Of a DNA stretch of 44,597 nt, positions 34,233-42,600 are shown piece by piece (the stretch's first letter is position 1; each line of letters begins with the position of its first letter). Origin of the DNA: Alphaproteobacteria bacterium (GTDB lineage Bacteria > Pseudomonadota > Alphaproteobacteria > Acetobacterales > Acetobacteraceae); NCBI GenBank assembly GCA_026400815.1, contig JAPLOI010000049.1, positions 1 to 44,597 of the forward strand, written 5' to 3'. A model generated the notes under the pieces. The model saw only the letters and a program-made list of their open reading frames with translations. It was not told the origin of the DNA and ran no database searches. Both the position numbers and the translations under genes were made by a program.

Positions 34233-35285
34233 ATGCGCGTTACCGCTGGAGTGCCCTATAGCGACTGGAAGTCCATCGCGCCGGCCGCCGCCCGCGCCGA
34301 GGCGGATGGCATGGATGGGCTGACCTGCCCGGAGCTGGCGCACGACCCATTCATGCCGCTGGCGATCGCCGCGATGGCCACGCAGCGGGTGCAGCTGGCG
34401 ACCTCGGTGGCCATCTCCTTCCCGCGCAGCCCGATGATCGTGGCCAATATCGGCTGGGACCTGAACCTGAATTCCGGCGGGCGCTTCGTGCTCGGGCTTG
34501 GCACGCAGGTGCGCGCCCACAATGAGCGCCGCTTCGATGTGCGCTGGGAGCATCCGGCGCCGCGCATGGGCGAATACATCCAGGCGCTGCGGGCGATCTG
34601 GCGCACCTGGGAAACCGGTGAGAAGCTGGATTACCGCGGCAAGTTCTACAACTTCACGCTGATGACACCGGAGTTCTCACCGAAGCCGGCCAAGCTGCCG
34701 ATGGTGCCGATCATGATCGCGGCCGTGGGGCCGGAGATGCAGAAGACCGCCGCCCGGCTGTGCGACGGCGTGCGGCTGCACGGCTTCGCCACGCGCAAAT
34801 ACGTCACCGACGTGGTGCGGCCGCTGCTGGCCGGCGAGCTGGAGAAGGCGGGCAAGAGCTTCGCGAATTTCGAGGTGACCGGCGGCGGCTTCATCGCCAC
34901 CGGGCCGGACCAGGCGAGCGTGGACCGCGCCGCCGAGAAGCTGCGCTACCGCGTGGCCTTCTATGGCTCCACCCCGGCCTATCGCGGCGTGTTCGACATC
35001 CACGGCCTGACCGATCTCGGCATCAAGCTGCACGAGGCCAGCCGCAAGGGGCAGTGGAACGAGATGGCGGCGATGGTGCCGGACGACGTGCTGGACCTGT
35101 TCGCCGTGCGCGCCACCTACGACAAGCTGGCCGAGGCGGTGGCCGACCGGTTCGGCGGCATTGCCGACACCGTCTCGGTGGATTTCCTGCCGGAGGATGA
35201 CGAGAAGACACGGCGCCGCGTGATCGATGGGCTGCGGCAGATTCCCGGGAGCTTCGAGGGGTTCAAGACGAGCTTTGCCGCCTGA
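34233..35285 (+). CDS. LLM-class F420-dependent oxidoreductase (luciferase-like)
   Basis: A 350-residue bacterial-luciferase-like monooxygenase/oxidoreductase. DGMDGLTCPELAHDPFMPLAIAAM, VQLATSVAISFPRSPMIVANIGWDL, GRFVLGLGTQVRAHNERRF, LRAIWRTW and PIMIAAVGPEMQKTAARLCDGVRLH match the branch often annotated as TIGR03617-type F420-dependent enzymes. The cofactor (F420 or FMN) cannot be settled here. CAGGAGGGG lies 8 nt before the ATG. It diverges from an EamA transporter, which could move its substrate, but that link is speculative. Confidence 0.88.
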   Translation: MRVTAGVPYSDWKSIAPAAARAEADGMDGLTCPELAHDPFMPLAIAAMATQRVQLATSVAISFPRSPMIVANIGWDLNLNSGGRFVLGLGTQVRAHNERRFDVRWEHPAPRMGEYIQALRAIWRTWETGEKLDYRGKFYNFTLMTPEFSPKPAKLPMVPIMIAAVGPEMQKTAARLCDGVRLHGFATRKYVTDVVRPLLAGELEKAGKSFANFEVTGGGFIATGPDQASVDRAAEKLRYRVAFYGSTPAYRGVFDIHGLTDLGIKLHEASRKGQWNEMAAMVPDDVLDLFAVRATYDKLAEAVADRFGGIADTVSVDFLPEDDEKTRRRVIDGLRQIPGSFEGFKTSFAA

Positions 35286-35297
35286 GAGCGGCCCGCC

Positions 35298-36770
35298 CTA
35301 CCGCTCCTCGATCGCATCCAGCGGAAAGAACGGCCGCGGTGTGCGCTTCCAGGGCAGCGACTTCACGTCGGATTGCCCTGGCCCGGTCGTGTCCACGCGG
35401 ATGACTCGGCTTGTGATGGGCGCGAAGTATTGGAAGTTGGAGGCAGTCTTGAGCACCGCCATCTGGAAGTCGGCGGGTTCGATGCCAAACAGGCGGTAGG
35501 TCTCCGGCACGTTGCCGGCGGTGCCGCGGCGTTCGGTGAGGACGATGGTGACCGGGCCGGCTTCGAAGATCACCGTGGTGCCCTGGTCGATATTGGGGCG
35601 GGTGAAGCTGGGCACGGTGATGCGGCCGGGGGCGATCTTTCGCACCGTGCCGGTGACGGGGAGCGGCGTGAAGAAGTCGGTGGCCGCGGTGCCGCCGAGC
35701 TCCACGGTGACGGTGGTGCCTTCCCCGGCGGCGACCAGGGTGGCGACGTTCTGCGGCGAGATCAGCGGCACCAGCGCGCGGCCGGAGATTCCCTGGCGCA
35801 GGATGGATTCGAGGATGAGGTTGCTGTCCCCGGCGGTGCCGCCAAACACGGTGTCCCCGGTGTCGGACAGCACCACCACGCCGCTTTTCTCGGCATCGGC
35901 CATGCGCACGGCCTCGTCGATCGGCACGGCGGTCTGTTCCATGAACACGTGGCGCCGCGCCCAGGCGAAATCGGCGGATCCGTCGGCGAGGCGGTTGGCC
36001 AGGGCGAGGTCGTTGTTGGTGGTGACGATGGTGGCCCAGCCGCCCTCGGCCACGTCGAGCCAGGGCTGCATCGGGCAAGGGGAGACCTGGAGCACGCGGG
36101 GGTCGGCTTCCATGGCGCGGGCCTGTTCGAACCAGTCCTTCATCGGGCCGGCGGCGGTGAGGAACTGCTCCTGGTGGGTGATGAGGGGGAGCTTGCGGTA
36201 GGCCATCACCGGCTTCACCTCGCCGCGCAGCACGCGGGCCATCAGCTCTCCGGCGACATGGCCGGTGTCGTAGGGGTCATGCGGCTGGGTGCGGTGGGCG
36301 ACGATGGCATCGGCGCAATCGACCATCAGCTTGGTGACGTTGGCGTGGTGGTCGAGCGAGAGCACCAGCGGGATATCAGCACCACGCATGGCGCGGATGA
36401 GGGCGAGCTGTTCGCCTTCCACGTCGTCCACCCCCACGGCCGAGCAGGCGCCGTGCAGGTGGACGGCGAGCGCATCGAGCGGGCCCGCTTCGGCGAGGTT
36501 GCGGCGGATGGCGTCGAGGAAGAACTGGCGGGCTTCGGTGGTGATGCGCCCGCCGGCGCCGGCGACGCCCCAGACGATGGGGACCCATTCGACGGGGAGG
36601 CCGGAGGCGGCGATGGCGTCGATCCAGCCATCGATCGCGGCGCGGCCGCGAGCCTTTTCAAGAATGGCCGGGCCTTCGTGGATGCCGAAGGCGGCGTAGT
36701 CGGCGAGGGTGGTCAGCACCGGGTGGAAATCGTTGGTTTCCTGGCTGATGTGGATCAGGGCCACGCGCAT
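35298..36770 (-). CDS. mlrC: M81 family metallopeptidase (MlrC-like)
   Basis: A 490-residue MlrC-type protein. HISQETNDFHPVLTT is the N-terminal metal-binding region, LDALAVHLHGACSAVGVDDVEG the second, and VLSLDHHANVTKLMVDCADAIVAHRTQPHDPYDTG the third, supplying Asp and His zinc ligands. VVVLSDTGDTVFGGTAGDSN begins the C-terminal domain. MlrC in Sphingopyxis finishes degradation of linear microcystin products, but most homologues have unknown peptide or amide substrates. No signal peptide. It is convergent with the LLM gene, 12 bp apart. Confidence 0.9.
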   Translation of the reverse strand: MRVALIHISQETNDFHPVLTTLADYAAFGIHEGPAILEKARGRAAIDGWIDAIAASGLPVEWVPIVWGVAGAGGRITTEARQFFLDAIRRNLAEAGPLDALAVHLHGACSAVGVDDVEGEQLALIRAMRGADIPLVLSLDHHANVTKLMVDCADAIVAHRTQPHDPYDTGHVAGELMARVLRGEVKPVMAYRKLPLITHQEQFLTAAGPMKDWFEQARAMEADPRVLQVSPCPMQPWLDVAEGGWATIVTTNNDLALANRLADGSADFAWARRHVFMEQTAVPIDEAVRMADAEKSGVVVLSDTGDTVFGGTAGDSNLILESILRQGISGRALVPLISPQNVATLVAAGEGTTVTVELGGTAATDFFTPLPVTGTVRKIAPGRITVPSFTRPNIDQGTTVIFEAGPVTIVLTERRGTAGNVPETYRLFGIEPADFQMAVLKTASNFQYFAPITSRVIRVDTTGPGQSDVKSLPWKRTPRPFFPLDAIEER

Positions 36771-36794
36771 GGGTCGTCTCCGCGGGAAGAAAGG

Positions 36795-36834
36795 GTCTTC
36801 TTATGTTTGAAGAAAAAGCAGCAAAAAACACTTC
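36795..36834 (+). repeat. Stop-proximal palindromic repeat, copy 4 (degenerate)
   Basis: On the plus strand CTTCTT, a TTTGAAGAAAAAGCAGC segment and AAAAAACACTTC align with copies 1 and 2 (GAAGAAAAAGAAGCAAAAAG then ACTT) with several substitutions. The 5' arm is damaged, so a stable hairpin is unlikely. Unlike the others, it does not follow a stop codon in its orientation. Confidence 0.5.
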
Positions 36835-36926
36835 ATTTGCCTGCGCGCGTGCCATGCGGCCAAACGCGGGCAAAGCCTATCAAAAATTTTGGGCCTAGCC
36901 TCGCTAAGGGGTGTAGGGGGAGCCAT

Positions 36927-37112
36927 TCAGAGCCTGGCGCAGGCACACCGCTCTCGGAGCGTCGTCACCATCCGCCTGGCAGGCCGGTCGTTGAAGTGCC
37001 ATTCGCACTCCTTGAAGTGGCGGTCGAAGTGCTGCCTGAGGAACCCGTTGCAGCGCCACAGATGGCGCTTGGCGTGCTCCGCAATGATGTTTTTCCGCGT
37101 TACCCCGGCCAC
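36927..37112 (-). pseudogene. Transposase C-terminal remnant (IS1595-like)
   Basis: A 61-residue frame ending in AEHAKRHLWRCNGFLRQHF, DRHFKECEWHFNDRP and MVTTLRERC. The KxHLWRxNG...FxxxxKECEWxFN pattern resembles, from memory, the C-terminus of IS1595/IS1016-type DDE transposases. The catalytic DDE residues and everything upstream are missing, so this is a fossil. The family assignment is tentative. Confidence 0.5.
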
Positions 37113-37153
37113 TCAGAAAACGCCTGGCACTTTTCTCAAAACAACATCCTCCC

Positions 37154-38641
37154 CTACTGCCCCGCGTTGATCCGCCGGATCGTGCCCGTGGTGCTGTGCC
37201 CCTGCTCCAGCGGAATGAGCGCCACGCGCCCACCGGCGGCCTGGACGATGTCGGCCCCCACTACCTGGTCGATCGTGTAGTCGGCGCCCTTGATCAGCAC
37301 GTCCGGCAGGATGGCGCGGATCAGGCGTTCAGGCGTGTCATCCTCGAACAGCATCACCAGGTCGGCGGCGGCCATGCTGGCCATGACGGTGGCGCGGGCG
37401 GCTTCGCTCTGCACCGGGCGGTCCGGCCCCTTCAGGCGCTGGACGGAGGCGTCGCTGTTCAGCGCCACCACCAGCCGGTCGCACTGCGCGCGGGCGGCGG
37501 CGAGCAGGCGGACATGGCCGGGGTGGATCAGGTCGAAGCAGCCATTGGTGAAGCCGACCTTGAGGCCGGTGGCGCGCCAGGCGGCGATCTGGGCGAGGGC
37601 GGCATCCAGCTCCATCACCTTGCTGTCGATCGCCAGCACCTCCTGCCGGTGCAGGGCCGAGGCCAGTTCGGCGCGGGTGACGGTGGCGGTGCCGGGCTTG
37701 GCGACGGCGAGGCCGGCGGCGACGTTGGCGAGCAGGGCGGCTTCCGGCATCTCCGCCCCCGCGGCGAGCGCAAGGGCAAAGGCGGTGACGAGGGTATCGC
37801 CGGCGCCGGAGACATCCGCCACCTCCACCGCGCGGGTGGGCAGGTGGCGCGGGGGCTGGCCGTGGCGGACCAGGGTGAGGCCCTTTTCGGAGCGCTTGAC
37901 CAGCACGGCTTCGGCCCCCGCCTGGGTGCGGGCGGCTTCGCCGGCCAGGGCGGCGCCGGTGTCGTCCTCCGCCGCGAGGCCGGTGGCGCGGGTGACCTCC
38001 AGCACGTTGGGGGTGATGACGGTGGCGCCCGCATAGGCCTCGAAGCGCGGGCGCTTGGGGTCGACCACCACGGGGATGCCGGCTGCGCGGGCGGCGGCGA
38101 TGGCTTCGTGCAGCACGGTATCGGTCAGCACGCCCTTGTCGTAGTCGGACAGCACCACCACGCCGGCCTGGGGCAGGGCGGCGCGGAAGGCGGCCAATAG
38201 CGCGGCTTCGGCTTCGGGGCCGGGCGGCTCCGGCTCCTCCTCGTCCAGGCGCAGCAGCTGGTGGCCGCCGGACATGAAGCGGGTTTTCACCGTGGTGGGG
38301 CGGCCGGGCACGCGCACGAGGCCGTTACCGATGCGGCCTTGCAGGGTTGCGGACAGTTCCTGCCCGGCCGCGTCGTCGCCGATCAGGCCCACCAGGATGG
38401 CGCGCGCGCCGAGGGCGGCGGCGTTCTCCGCGACGTTGCCGGCGCCACCGAGCACGAAGCGGCGGGTGCGGGCGCGCAGCACGGGGATGGGGGCTTCCGG
38501 CGAGATTCGGCGCACGTCGCCATGCACGTAGCGGTCCAGCATGGCATCGCCGAGCACCAGCACGGTGACGCCGGAGAAGGCGGCCAGGTGGCGGGCCAGC
38601 AGGCGTTCGGCATCAGCGGAGGAAGCTTGGGACGAGGGCAC
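37154..38641 (-). CDS. hldE: Bifunctional heptose-7-P kinase / heptose-1-P adenylyltransferase
   Basis: A 495-residue fusion making ADP-heptose for LPS inner core. The N-terminal ribokinase-like domain (about residues 1-325) has DRYVHGDVRRISPEAPIPVL, LGGAGNVAENAAALGA, VVLSDYDKGVLTD, DPKRPRFEAYAGATVITPN and the catalytic VSGAGDT. The C-terminal domain (about 345-495) has VGFTNGCFDLIHPGHVRLL, with the HxGH motif, and LKGPDRPVQSEAARATVMAS. Both halves look complete, as in E. coli HldE. Upstream is a 43-bp repeat; downstream is transposase debris. Confidence 0.96.
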   Translation of the reverse strand: MPSSQASSADAERLLARHLAAFSGVTVLVLGDAMLDRYVHGDVRRISPEAPIPVLRARTRRFVLGGAGNVAENAAALGARAILVGLIGDDAAGQELSATLQGRIGNGLVRVPGRPTTVKTRFMSGGHQLLRLDEEEPEPPGPEAEAALLAAFRAALPQAGVVVLSDYDKGVLTDTVLHEAIAAARAAGIPVVVDPKRPRFEAYAGATVITPNVLEVTRATGLAAEDDTGAALAGEAARTQAGAEAVLVKRSEKGLTLVRHGQPPRHLPTRAVEVADVSGAGDTLVTAFALALAAGAEMPEAALLANVAAGLAVAKPGTATVTRAELASALHRQEVLAIDSKVMELDAALAQIAAWRATGLKVGFTNGCFDLIHPGHVRLLAAARAQCDRLVVALNSDASVQRLKGPDRPVQSEAARATVMASMAAADLVMLFEDDTPERLIRAILPDVLIKGADYTIDQVVGADIVQAAGGRVALIPLEQGHSTTGTIRRINAGQ

Positions 38642-38726
38642 GCGGCGGTATTCCAGCTATGGTCGGCGCGAGTATAGGCCGCGGGGGCGGCCGGCCCAAA
38701 CCGGGGAGCTAGGTCTTTGCTTGATC

Positions 38727-38769
38727 GCGTGATTCACGTCTCCGGCGATTCCGCCTCCGACGATCACGC
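38727..38769. repeat. 43-bp palindrome-ended element, copy B
   Basis: GCGTGAT and ATCACGC are perfect 7-bp terminal inverted repeats, with internal GGCG-ATTC-CGCC. It is the inverse of 33141-33183. It starts 1 bp beyond the stop of the gene at 38771 on the minus strand. Confidence 0.75.
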
Positions 38770-38770
38770 T

Positions 38771-39310
38771 CTAGCGGCGCTTGCGCGGCGGGGGCTCGGC
38801 CTGCGCGCCGTCGACGGGCTTCCACATCGCCGCACCGTCGCTGGCATGGCCGGCGGCGAGCAGGCGCGTGGCGAATGGGGCATCGGGCTCGATCACCATG
38901 GTGCGGATGCCGCCGCAGCCCAGGCGCTGGGCCAGGCGTTCCAGCTCCGTCACCAGGGCGGCCATCACCGGCTCCGTGTCCAGCAGGTCGATGGCGATGA
39001 GGTGTTCGGCCACCAGCACGGCGCCGTGGGTGAGATCCTCATCCCGGCGCCACAGGAACAGGCCGCAGGGCATCGGCCGCGGGGCGCGGCGCACCACCAT
39101 GATGCCGGACTGGCCGGCGCGGCGCGGGGAGGTGACGCGGCGGGCGAAGCGCAGCCAGGATTGCAGTTGCAGGCCGGGGATCGCCTCGCGCAGCAGCGGG
39201 AAGACCGTGCCGGCCTGGCCGGGCGGCAGGTCCTCGCAATACAGGCCGGGCAACGGGGAGGCATCCTGGAGCATGGTATGCACCATGCGCAGGTGCCGGG
39301 GAGGGCTCAT
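38771..39310 (-). CDS. GNAT-like hypothetical protein
   Basis: A 179-residue protein. The order GLYCEDLPPGQAGTVFPLLREAI, SGIMVVRRAPRPMPCGLFLWRRDED, VLVAEHLIAIDLLDTEPVMAALVTELERLAQRLGCGGIRTMVIEP and FATRLLAAGHASDG follows the strand/helix order of a GNAT fold, but the CoA-binding (Q/R)xxGx(G/A) loop is not evident. It may be a degenerate or non-catalytic acetyltransferase. It diverges from fnr, and an FNR box directly abuts its start codon, so oxygen-responsive control is likely. Confidence 0.6.
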   Translation of the reverse strand: MSPPRHLRMVHTMLQDASPLPGLYCEDLPPGQAGTVFPLLREAIPGLQLQSWLRFARRVTSPRRAGQSGIMVVRRAPRPMPCGLFLWRRDEDLTHGAVLVAEHLIAIDLLDTEPVMAALVTELERLAQRLGCGGIRTMVIEPDAPFATRLLAAGHASDGAAMWKPVDGAQAEPPPRKRR

Positions 39311-39323
39311 TGACCCAGGTCAA
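39310..39323. promoter_or_regulatory. FNR box between fnr and divergent gene
   Basis: TTGAC-CCAG-GTCAA is a perfect palindrome of the FNR/FixK 'anaerobox' type (consensus TTGAT/C-N4-A/GTCAA). It lies about 110 bp before the fnr start and overlaps the first base of the divergent gene. Autoregulation of fnr is plausible; for the divergent gene, a site this close to the start should repress. Confidence 0.65.
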
Positions 39324-39427
39324 GGTCCGCAATCGTGCATCGCGACGAAAAGGCTCACCATGGTGCCAGGGATGCGGTAGGGTCGGCTTCCATAAGGTTG
39401 GCGGCATGCACGTCGCCGGGAGCGCCC

Positions 39428-40183
39428 ATGACCGCCATGACCCGGGCTAGGCCCCTTGTCATCGACAGCCATCGCGACGCGAATGTCTGCCTGACCTGCG
39501 GCGCGCGTGCGTTGAGCGTGTGCCATGTGATCGACGAATCCGACCTGGACAAGCTTTCGGCGGCATCGGTGACGGTCTCCGTCCTGCCCGGCCATACCTT
39601 CATCCAGGAAGGCGACCCGGCCGAGCACTTCTTCAACGTCACTGCCGGTACGTCGAAGCTCTACAAGCTGTTGCCTGATGGGCGGCGGCAGGTGACCGGG
39701 TTTGCCGGGGTGGGGTATTTCCTGGGCCTGGCGGTTTCCTCCAGCTACGCGTTCAGCGCCGAGGCGTTGGAACCGGTGCGCGTGTGCCGCTTCAGCCGCA
39801 CCAAGCTGCGCGGGCTGCTGGACGATTTCCCGGCACTTGAGAAGAAGCTGCTGGAAGTGGCCAGCAACGAGCTGGTGGTGGCGCAGGAGCAGATGCTGCT
39901 GCTGGGCCGCAAGACGGCGCGCGAGCGCCTCGCCTCCTTCCTGATCGCGCGGGCGAACATGATCCCGCATTGCCCGGGCCGCGGCGCGGCAAACGTGGCG
40001 GAACGCATCCAGCTGCCGATGACGCGTGGCGACATCGCGGATTATCTGGGGCTGACGATCGAAACCGTCAGCCGCACGCTCTCGAAGCTGCGGGCGGAGA
40101 AGTTCATCGAGATCCCCAACAACTCCGAGATCGTGCTGCTGAAGCACGATGCGGTGGAGGATATCGCCACCGGGATGGCTTAA
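39428..40183 (+). CDS. fnrL: FNR-type oxygen-sensing regulator (Crp/Fnr family)
   Basis: A 251-residue transcription factor. Cysteines 21, 24 and 32 (CLTCGARALSVC, CX2CX7C) plus Cys 120 match the four ligands of an oxygen-labile [4Fe-4S] cluster. A cNMP-like beta-barrel spans about residues 45-125, followed by a dimerisation helix and the HTH DIADYLGLTIETVSRTLSKLR, with the Glu, Ser and Arg used by FNR to read TTGAT half-sites. Without oxygen it should activate respiratory genes. Start ATG 39428 (MTAMTRARP); a Met three codons on is also possible. An FNR box lies upstream. Confidence 0.9.
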   Translation: MTAMTRARPLVIDSHRDANVCLTCGARALSVCHVIDESDLDKLSAASVTVSVLPGHTFIQEGDPAEHFFNVTAGTSKLYKLLPDGRRQVTGFAGVGYFLGLAVSSSYAFSAEALEPVRVCRFSRTKLRGLLDDFPALEKKLLEVASNELVVAQEQMLLLGRKTARERLASFLIARANMIPHCPGRGAANVAERIQLPMTRGDIADYLGLTIETVSRTLSKLRAEKFIEIPNNSEIVLLKHDAVEDIATGMA

Positions 40184-40192
40184 GGGAACCGC

Positions 40193-40960
40193 CTAAGCTT
40201 CCGGCGGCTCCCCCTGCACCGGCGCACCGCCGCATTCCACCATCAGCGCCGTTACCTCCGCGATCGCGGCCTCCGCCATGGCGGCATCGGTTCCCTTGGC
40301 CACGATCGCCACGCCATTGCCGCTCGGGCGGTAGTAGGGGTAGCTGCCCAGGTCCAGCTCGGGATAGCGGTTCTGGATCGCCGTCAGCCCGTCCGCGATC
40401 AGGCCTTCCGCCATGCGCAGCGCGTGCACTGCGCGCGAGAGGATCGGCTGGCCGCCTTCCAGCGTGGGTGCCAGGTGGCGGAACATCGATTGCATGATGC
40501 GCGGCACGCCGGCCATCACGTGCACGTTGCCGATGGTGAAGCCGGGCGCCACCGAGATCTCGTTGTCGATCAGCGAGGCGCCGCGCGGCATGGTGGCCAT
40601 GCGCTGGCGGGCGGCGTTGAACTCGCCGGGCTTGTAGCTTTTTTCCATCCGCGCCCAGGCGACGGGATGCGGCTCCCACGGCACGCCGAAGGCGGCGGAG
40701 ATGCATTCGCTGGTGATGTCGTCGTGCGTCGGCCCGATGCCGCCGGTGGTGAAAACGTGGTCGAACTTGGCCCGGCACTCGTTCAGGGTGGCGATGATGG
40801 TTTCCGCCACATCCGGGATCACGCGCACCTCGCGCAGCGGGATGCCGATTTCGCCCAGGCCGATCGCCAGGAACTTGATGTTCGCATCCTGCGTGCGGCC
40901 CGAGAGCACCTCGTTGCCGATCACCAGCAGGCAGGCGGTTGGGTTCTTCTTCGTCGTCAT
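40193..40960 (-). CDS. CinA-like molybdopterin-binding protein
   Basis: A 255-residue protein with a MoaB/MogA-fold domain. LLVIGNEVLSGRTQDANIKFLA is the CinA-type N-terminus, and FTTGGIGPTHDDITSECIS is the conserved nucleotide/pterin-binding motif. It is shorter than full CinA (about 410 residues) and lacks the C-terminal deamidase domain, matching the stand-alone 'competence/damage-inducible protein A' type. AAGGGGA precedes the ATG (40960). It converges on fnr with a 9-bp gap. Confidence 0.87.
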   Translation of the reverse strand: MTTKKNPTACLLVIGNEVLSGRTQDANIKFLAIGLGEIGIPLREVRVIPDVAETIIATLNECRAKFDHVFTTGGIGPTHDDITSECISAAFGVPWEPHPVAWARMEKSYKPGEFNAARQRMATMPRGASLIDNEISVAPGFTIGNVHVMAGVPRIMQSMFRHLAPTLEGGQPILSRAVHALRMAEGLIADGLTAIQNRYPELDLGSYPYYRPSGNGVAIVAKGTDAAMAEAAIAEVTALMVECGGAPVQGEPPEA

Positions 40961-41033
40961 GGTCTGGTCCCCTTGCGTGTCCTGCCCCGGGCCCGCGGCT
41001 TCGTGGGCCAGGGACAAGCAGGCCACGCCACTT

Positions 41034-42029
41034 CTACAAGAAGTCTCGCAGGAGGGGCACCAGGGGGCGGTCGGCTTCTGGCATCGGGTAGTCCGCCAGC
41101 TTGTCCTTGTGCACCCAGGCCAGCGCCTGGCCTTCCTTGCCTTGCGGCGTGCCCTTCCAGCGGCGGCAGACGTAGAGCGGCATCAGCAGGTGAAAGCGCT
41201 CATAGCCATGGCTGGCGAAGAACAGCGGGGCGAGGCAGGCCGCCGTTACGTCGATGTCCAGCTCTTCCTTCAGCTCGCGGATCAGGGCGACTTCCGGCGT
41301 TTCGCCCGGGTTGAGCTTGCCGCCGGGGAATTCCCACAGCCCGGCCATCTTCTTGCCTTCCGGCCGGCGGGCCAGCAGCACGCGTCCGTCCAGGTCCACC
41401 AGCGCGCAGGCGGCAACCACCAGGATGGGCTTCTCGGCCCCTTCCTGCGGCTCCGGCGTGGTGTGGCCAAACAGGTCGTCGCGCGTGGCTTCGAAGCGCA
41501 GCACCTTCTGCTCGCCGCCGCGGGCGAGGAAGCTTTCCATCCCCTCACCCACGTGGCGGAAGCCGATGCGGCGCAGGACGGCGATGGAGCCGGGGTTGTC
41601 GGTGGCGACGGTGGCTTCCAGGCGGTCCAGATCCAGGTTGGCCATCGCCCAGCGCACCAGCTTGCCGGCGGCTTCGCTGGCCACGCCATGGCCCCAGAAG
41701 CGCCGGCCGACCCAGTAGCCGAGCCGCGCGGAGCGGGCATCCTTGGAGAGCCGCAGGCCGACGCCGCCGACCACGACCTCCTTCTCGCCTTCCTGGCCGG
41801 TGATCACCAGGTGCCAGGCCCGGCCATCGGCCAGCGAGGCGTGGGAGGAGGTGATCCACTCATCGGCCAGGTCGCGCGAATAGGGGAAGGGCACGGCGGC
41901 CAGGGTGCGGCACACCTCCCAGTCGTTGATCAGCCGGTGCAGCTCAGCCGCGTCCTCTGCCGCGAAGGGGCGCAGCGTGAGGCGCTCGGTCTTCAGCGGG
42001 GCGAAGGTGGGTGCGATCAGATCAGCCAT
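41034..42029 (-). CDS. GNAT-Nudix fusion (RimJ/RimL acetyltransferase + MutT)
   Basis: A 331-residue two-domain protein. Residues about 12-185 are a RimJ/RimL-type acetyltransferase (LKTERLTLRPFAAEDAAEL, GYWVGRRFWGHGVASEAAGKLV, ATDNPGSIAVLRRIGFR). Residues about 203-331 are a MutT-like Nudix hydrolase: VVAACALVDLDGRVLLARRP, and the box GGKLNPGETPEVALIRELKEEL with Glu at canonical metal-binding positions. The second half likely clears 8-oxo-dGTP. mutT is often next to argJ in alphaproteobacteria, so the fusion is probably a merger of neighbours. ATG 42029 has no clear Shine-Dalgarno; a TTG ten codons earlier is an alternative. Confidence 0.87.
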   Translation of the reverse strand: MADLIAPTFAPLKTERLTLRPFAAEDAAELHRLINDWEVCRTLAAVPFPYSRDLADEWITSSHASLADGRAWHLVITGQEGEKEVVVGGVGLRLSKDARSARLGYWVGRRFWGHGVASEAAGKLVRWAMANLDLDRLEATVATDNPGSIAVLRRIGFRHVGEGMESFLARGGEQKVLRFEATRDDLFGHTTPEPQEGAEKPILVVAACALVDLDGRVLLARRPEGKKMAGLWEFPGGKLNPGETPEVALIRELKEELDIDVTAACLAPLFFASHGYERFHLLMPLYVCRRWKGTPQGKEGQALAWVHKDKLADYPMPEADRPLVPLLRDFL

Positions 42030-42105
42030 GGGTGAGCTGGTGCGGCATGCGTTCAGCAAGTGCCCAAATGCGGCACGCGCCGCAAGGGGTCCGATGGCCG
42101 TGCAG

Positions 42106-42600
42106 CTACGTGAGGTCCTTCACCATCTCCCGTGCGTAGTCCCGGAACCCCTGGCGACGGTAGCTGCGTTCGGCGGCGTGGTTGCCATGGACCACGCCGA
42201 GCACGATGCGCGGCATGCCGCGTTCAATGGCGCGGCGCTCGGCCTCGGCGATCAGGGCGCGGCCGACGCCGCGGCCGCGATGGGGTTCGCGCACGAACAA
42301 ATCGGCCACCAGGGCGTAGTCGCGCAGTTCCTCGCGCACGAACGGGCCGAAGCGCTCGAAGGTGAGCACCAGGTGGGCGATCACGGCGCCGCCGATCTCG
42401 CCCACAAGCACCACGCCGCCGCTGTCCTCGGCACGCTGGTGCAGCTTGTCCATGGCAGCGACGCCGCCGGCGGGGGTGATGTTGCGGTCCCCTACCAGCG
42501 CGTTCTCGAACAGGTTGAGCCCGAGCTCCTGCTCATCCAGCGCCGCCCGGTCCGCCGCGGTGGCGGGCCGGATGGTGAGATCAGGAGCGATAGCTGCCAT
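42106..42600 (-). CDS. GNAT-family N-acetyltransferase
   Basis: A 164-residue acetyltransferase. LTIRPATAADRAALDEQELGLN opens the domain, GGVVLVGEIGGAVIAHLVL forms the central strands, and VADLFVREPHRGRGVGRALIAEAERRA is the CoA-binding loop. RSYRRQGFRDYAREM closes it. It overlaps the end of argJ by 20 nt and precedes the GNAT-Nudix gene, forming an argJ-GNAT-GNAT/Nudix run. The substrate is unknown, and a role in arginine synthesis is not implied because ArgJ already has acetyltransferase activity. Confidence 0.9.
   Translation of the reverse strand: MAAIAPDLTIRPATAADRAALDEQELGLNLFENALVGDRNITPAGGVAAMDKLHQRAEDSGGVVLVGEIGGAVIAHLVLTFERFGPFVREELRDYALVADLFVREPHRGRGVGRALIAEAERRAIERGMPRIVLGVVHGNHAAERSYRRQGFRDYAREMVKDLT

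Larger units (their letters stand above)
36771..37153. other. Mobile-element debris between mlrC and hldE
   Basis: A 383-bp region with no intact gene. It holds a degenerate palindromic repeat (36795-36834), an A/T-containing segment and a transposase C-terminal remnant (36927-37112). A TGTAGGGGGAGCC motif near 36912-36924 could be one terminal repeat of the dead element. The other end was not identified. Confidence 0.5.

Noticed and set aside
35373-37280. 635-codon plus-strand open frame over the M81 peptidase gene
   Set aside because: It is the mirror of mlrC: Gly/Val/His-rich composition without recognisable domains.
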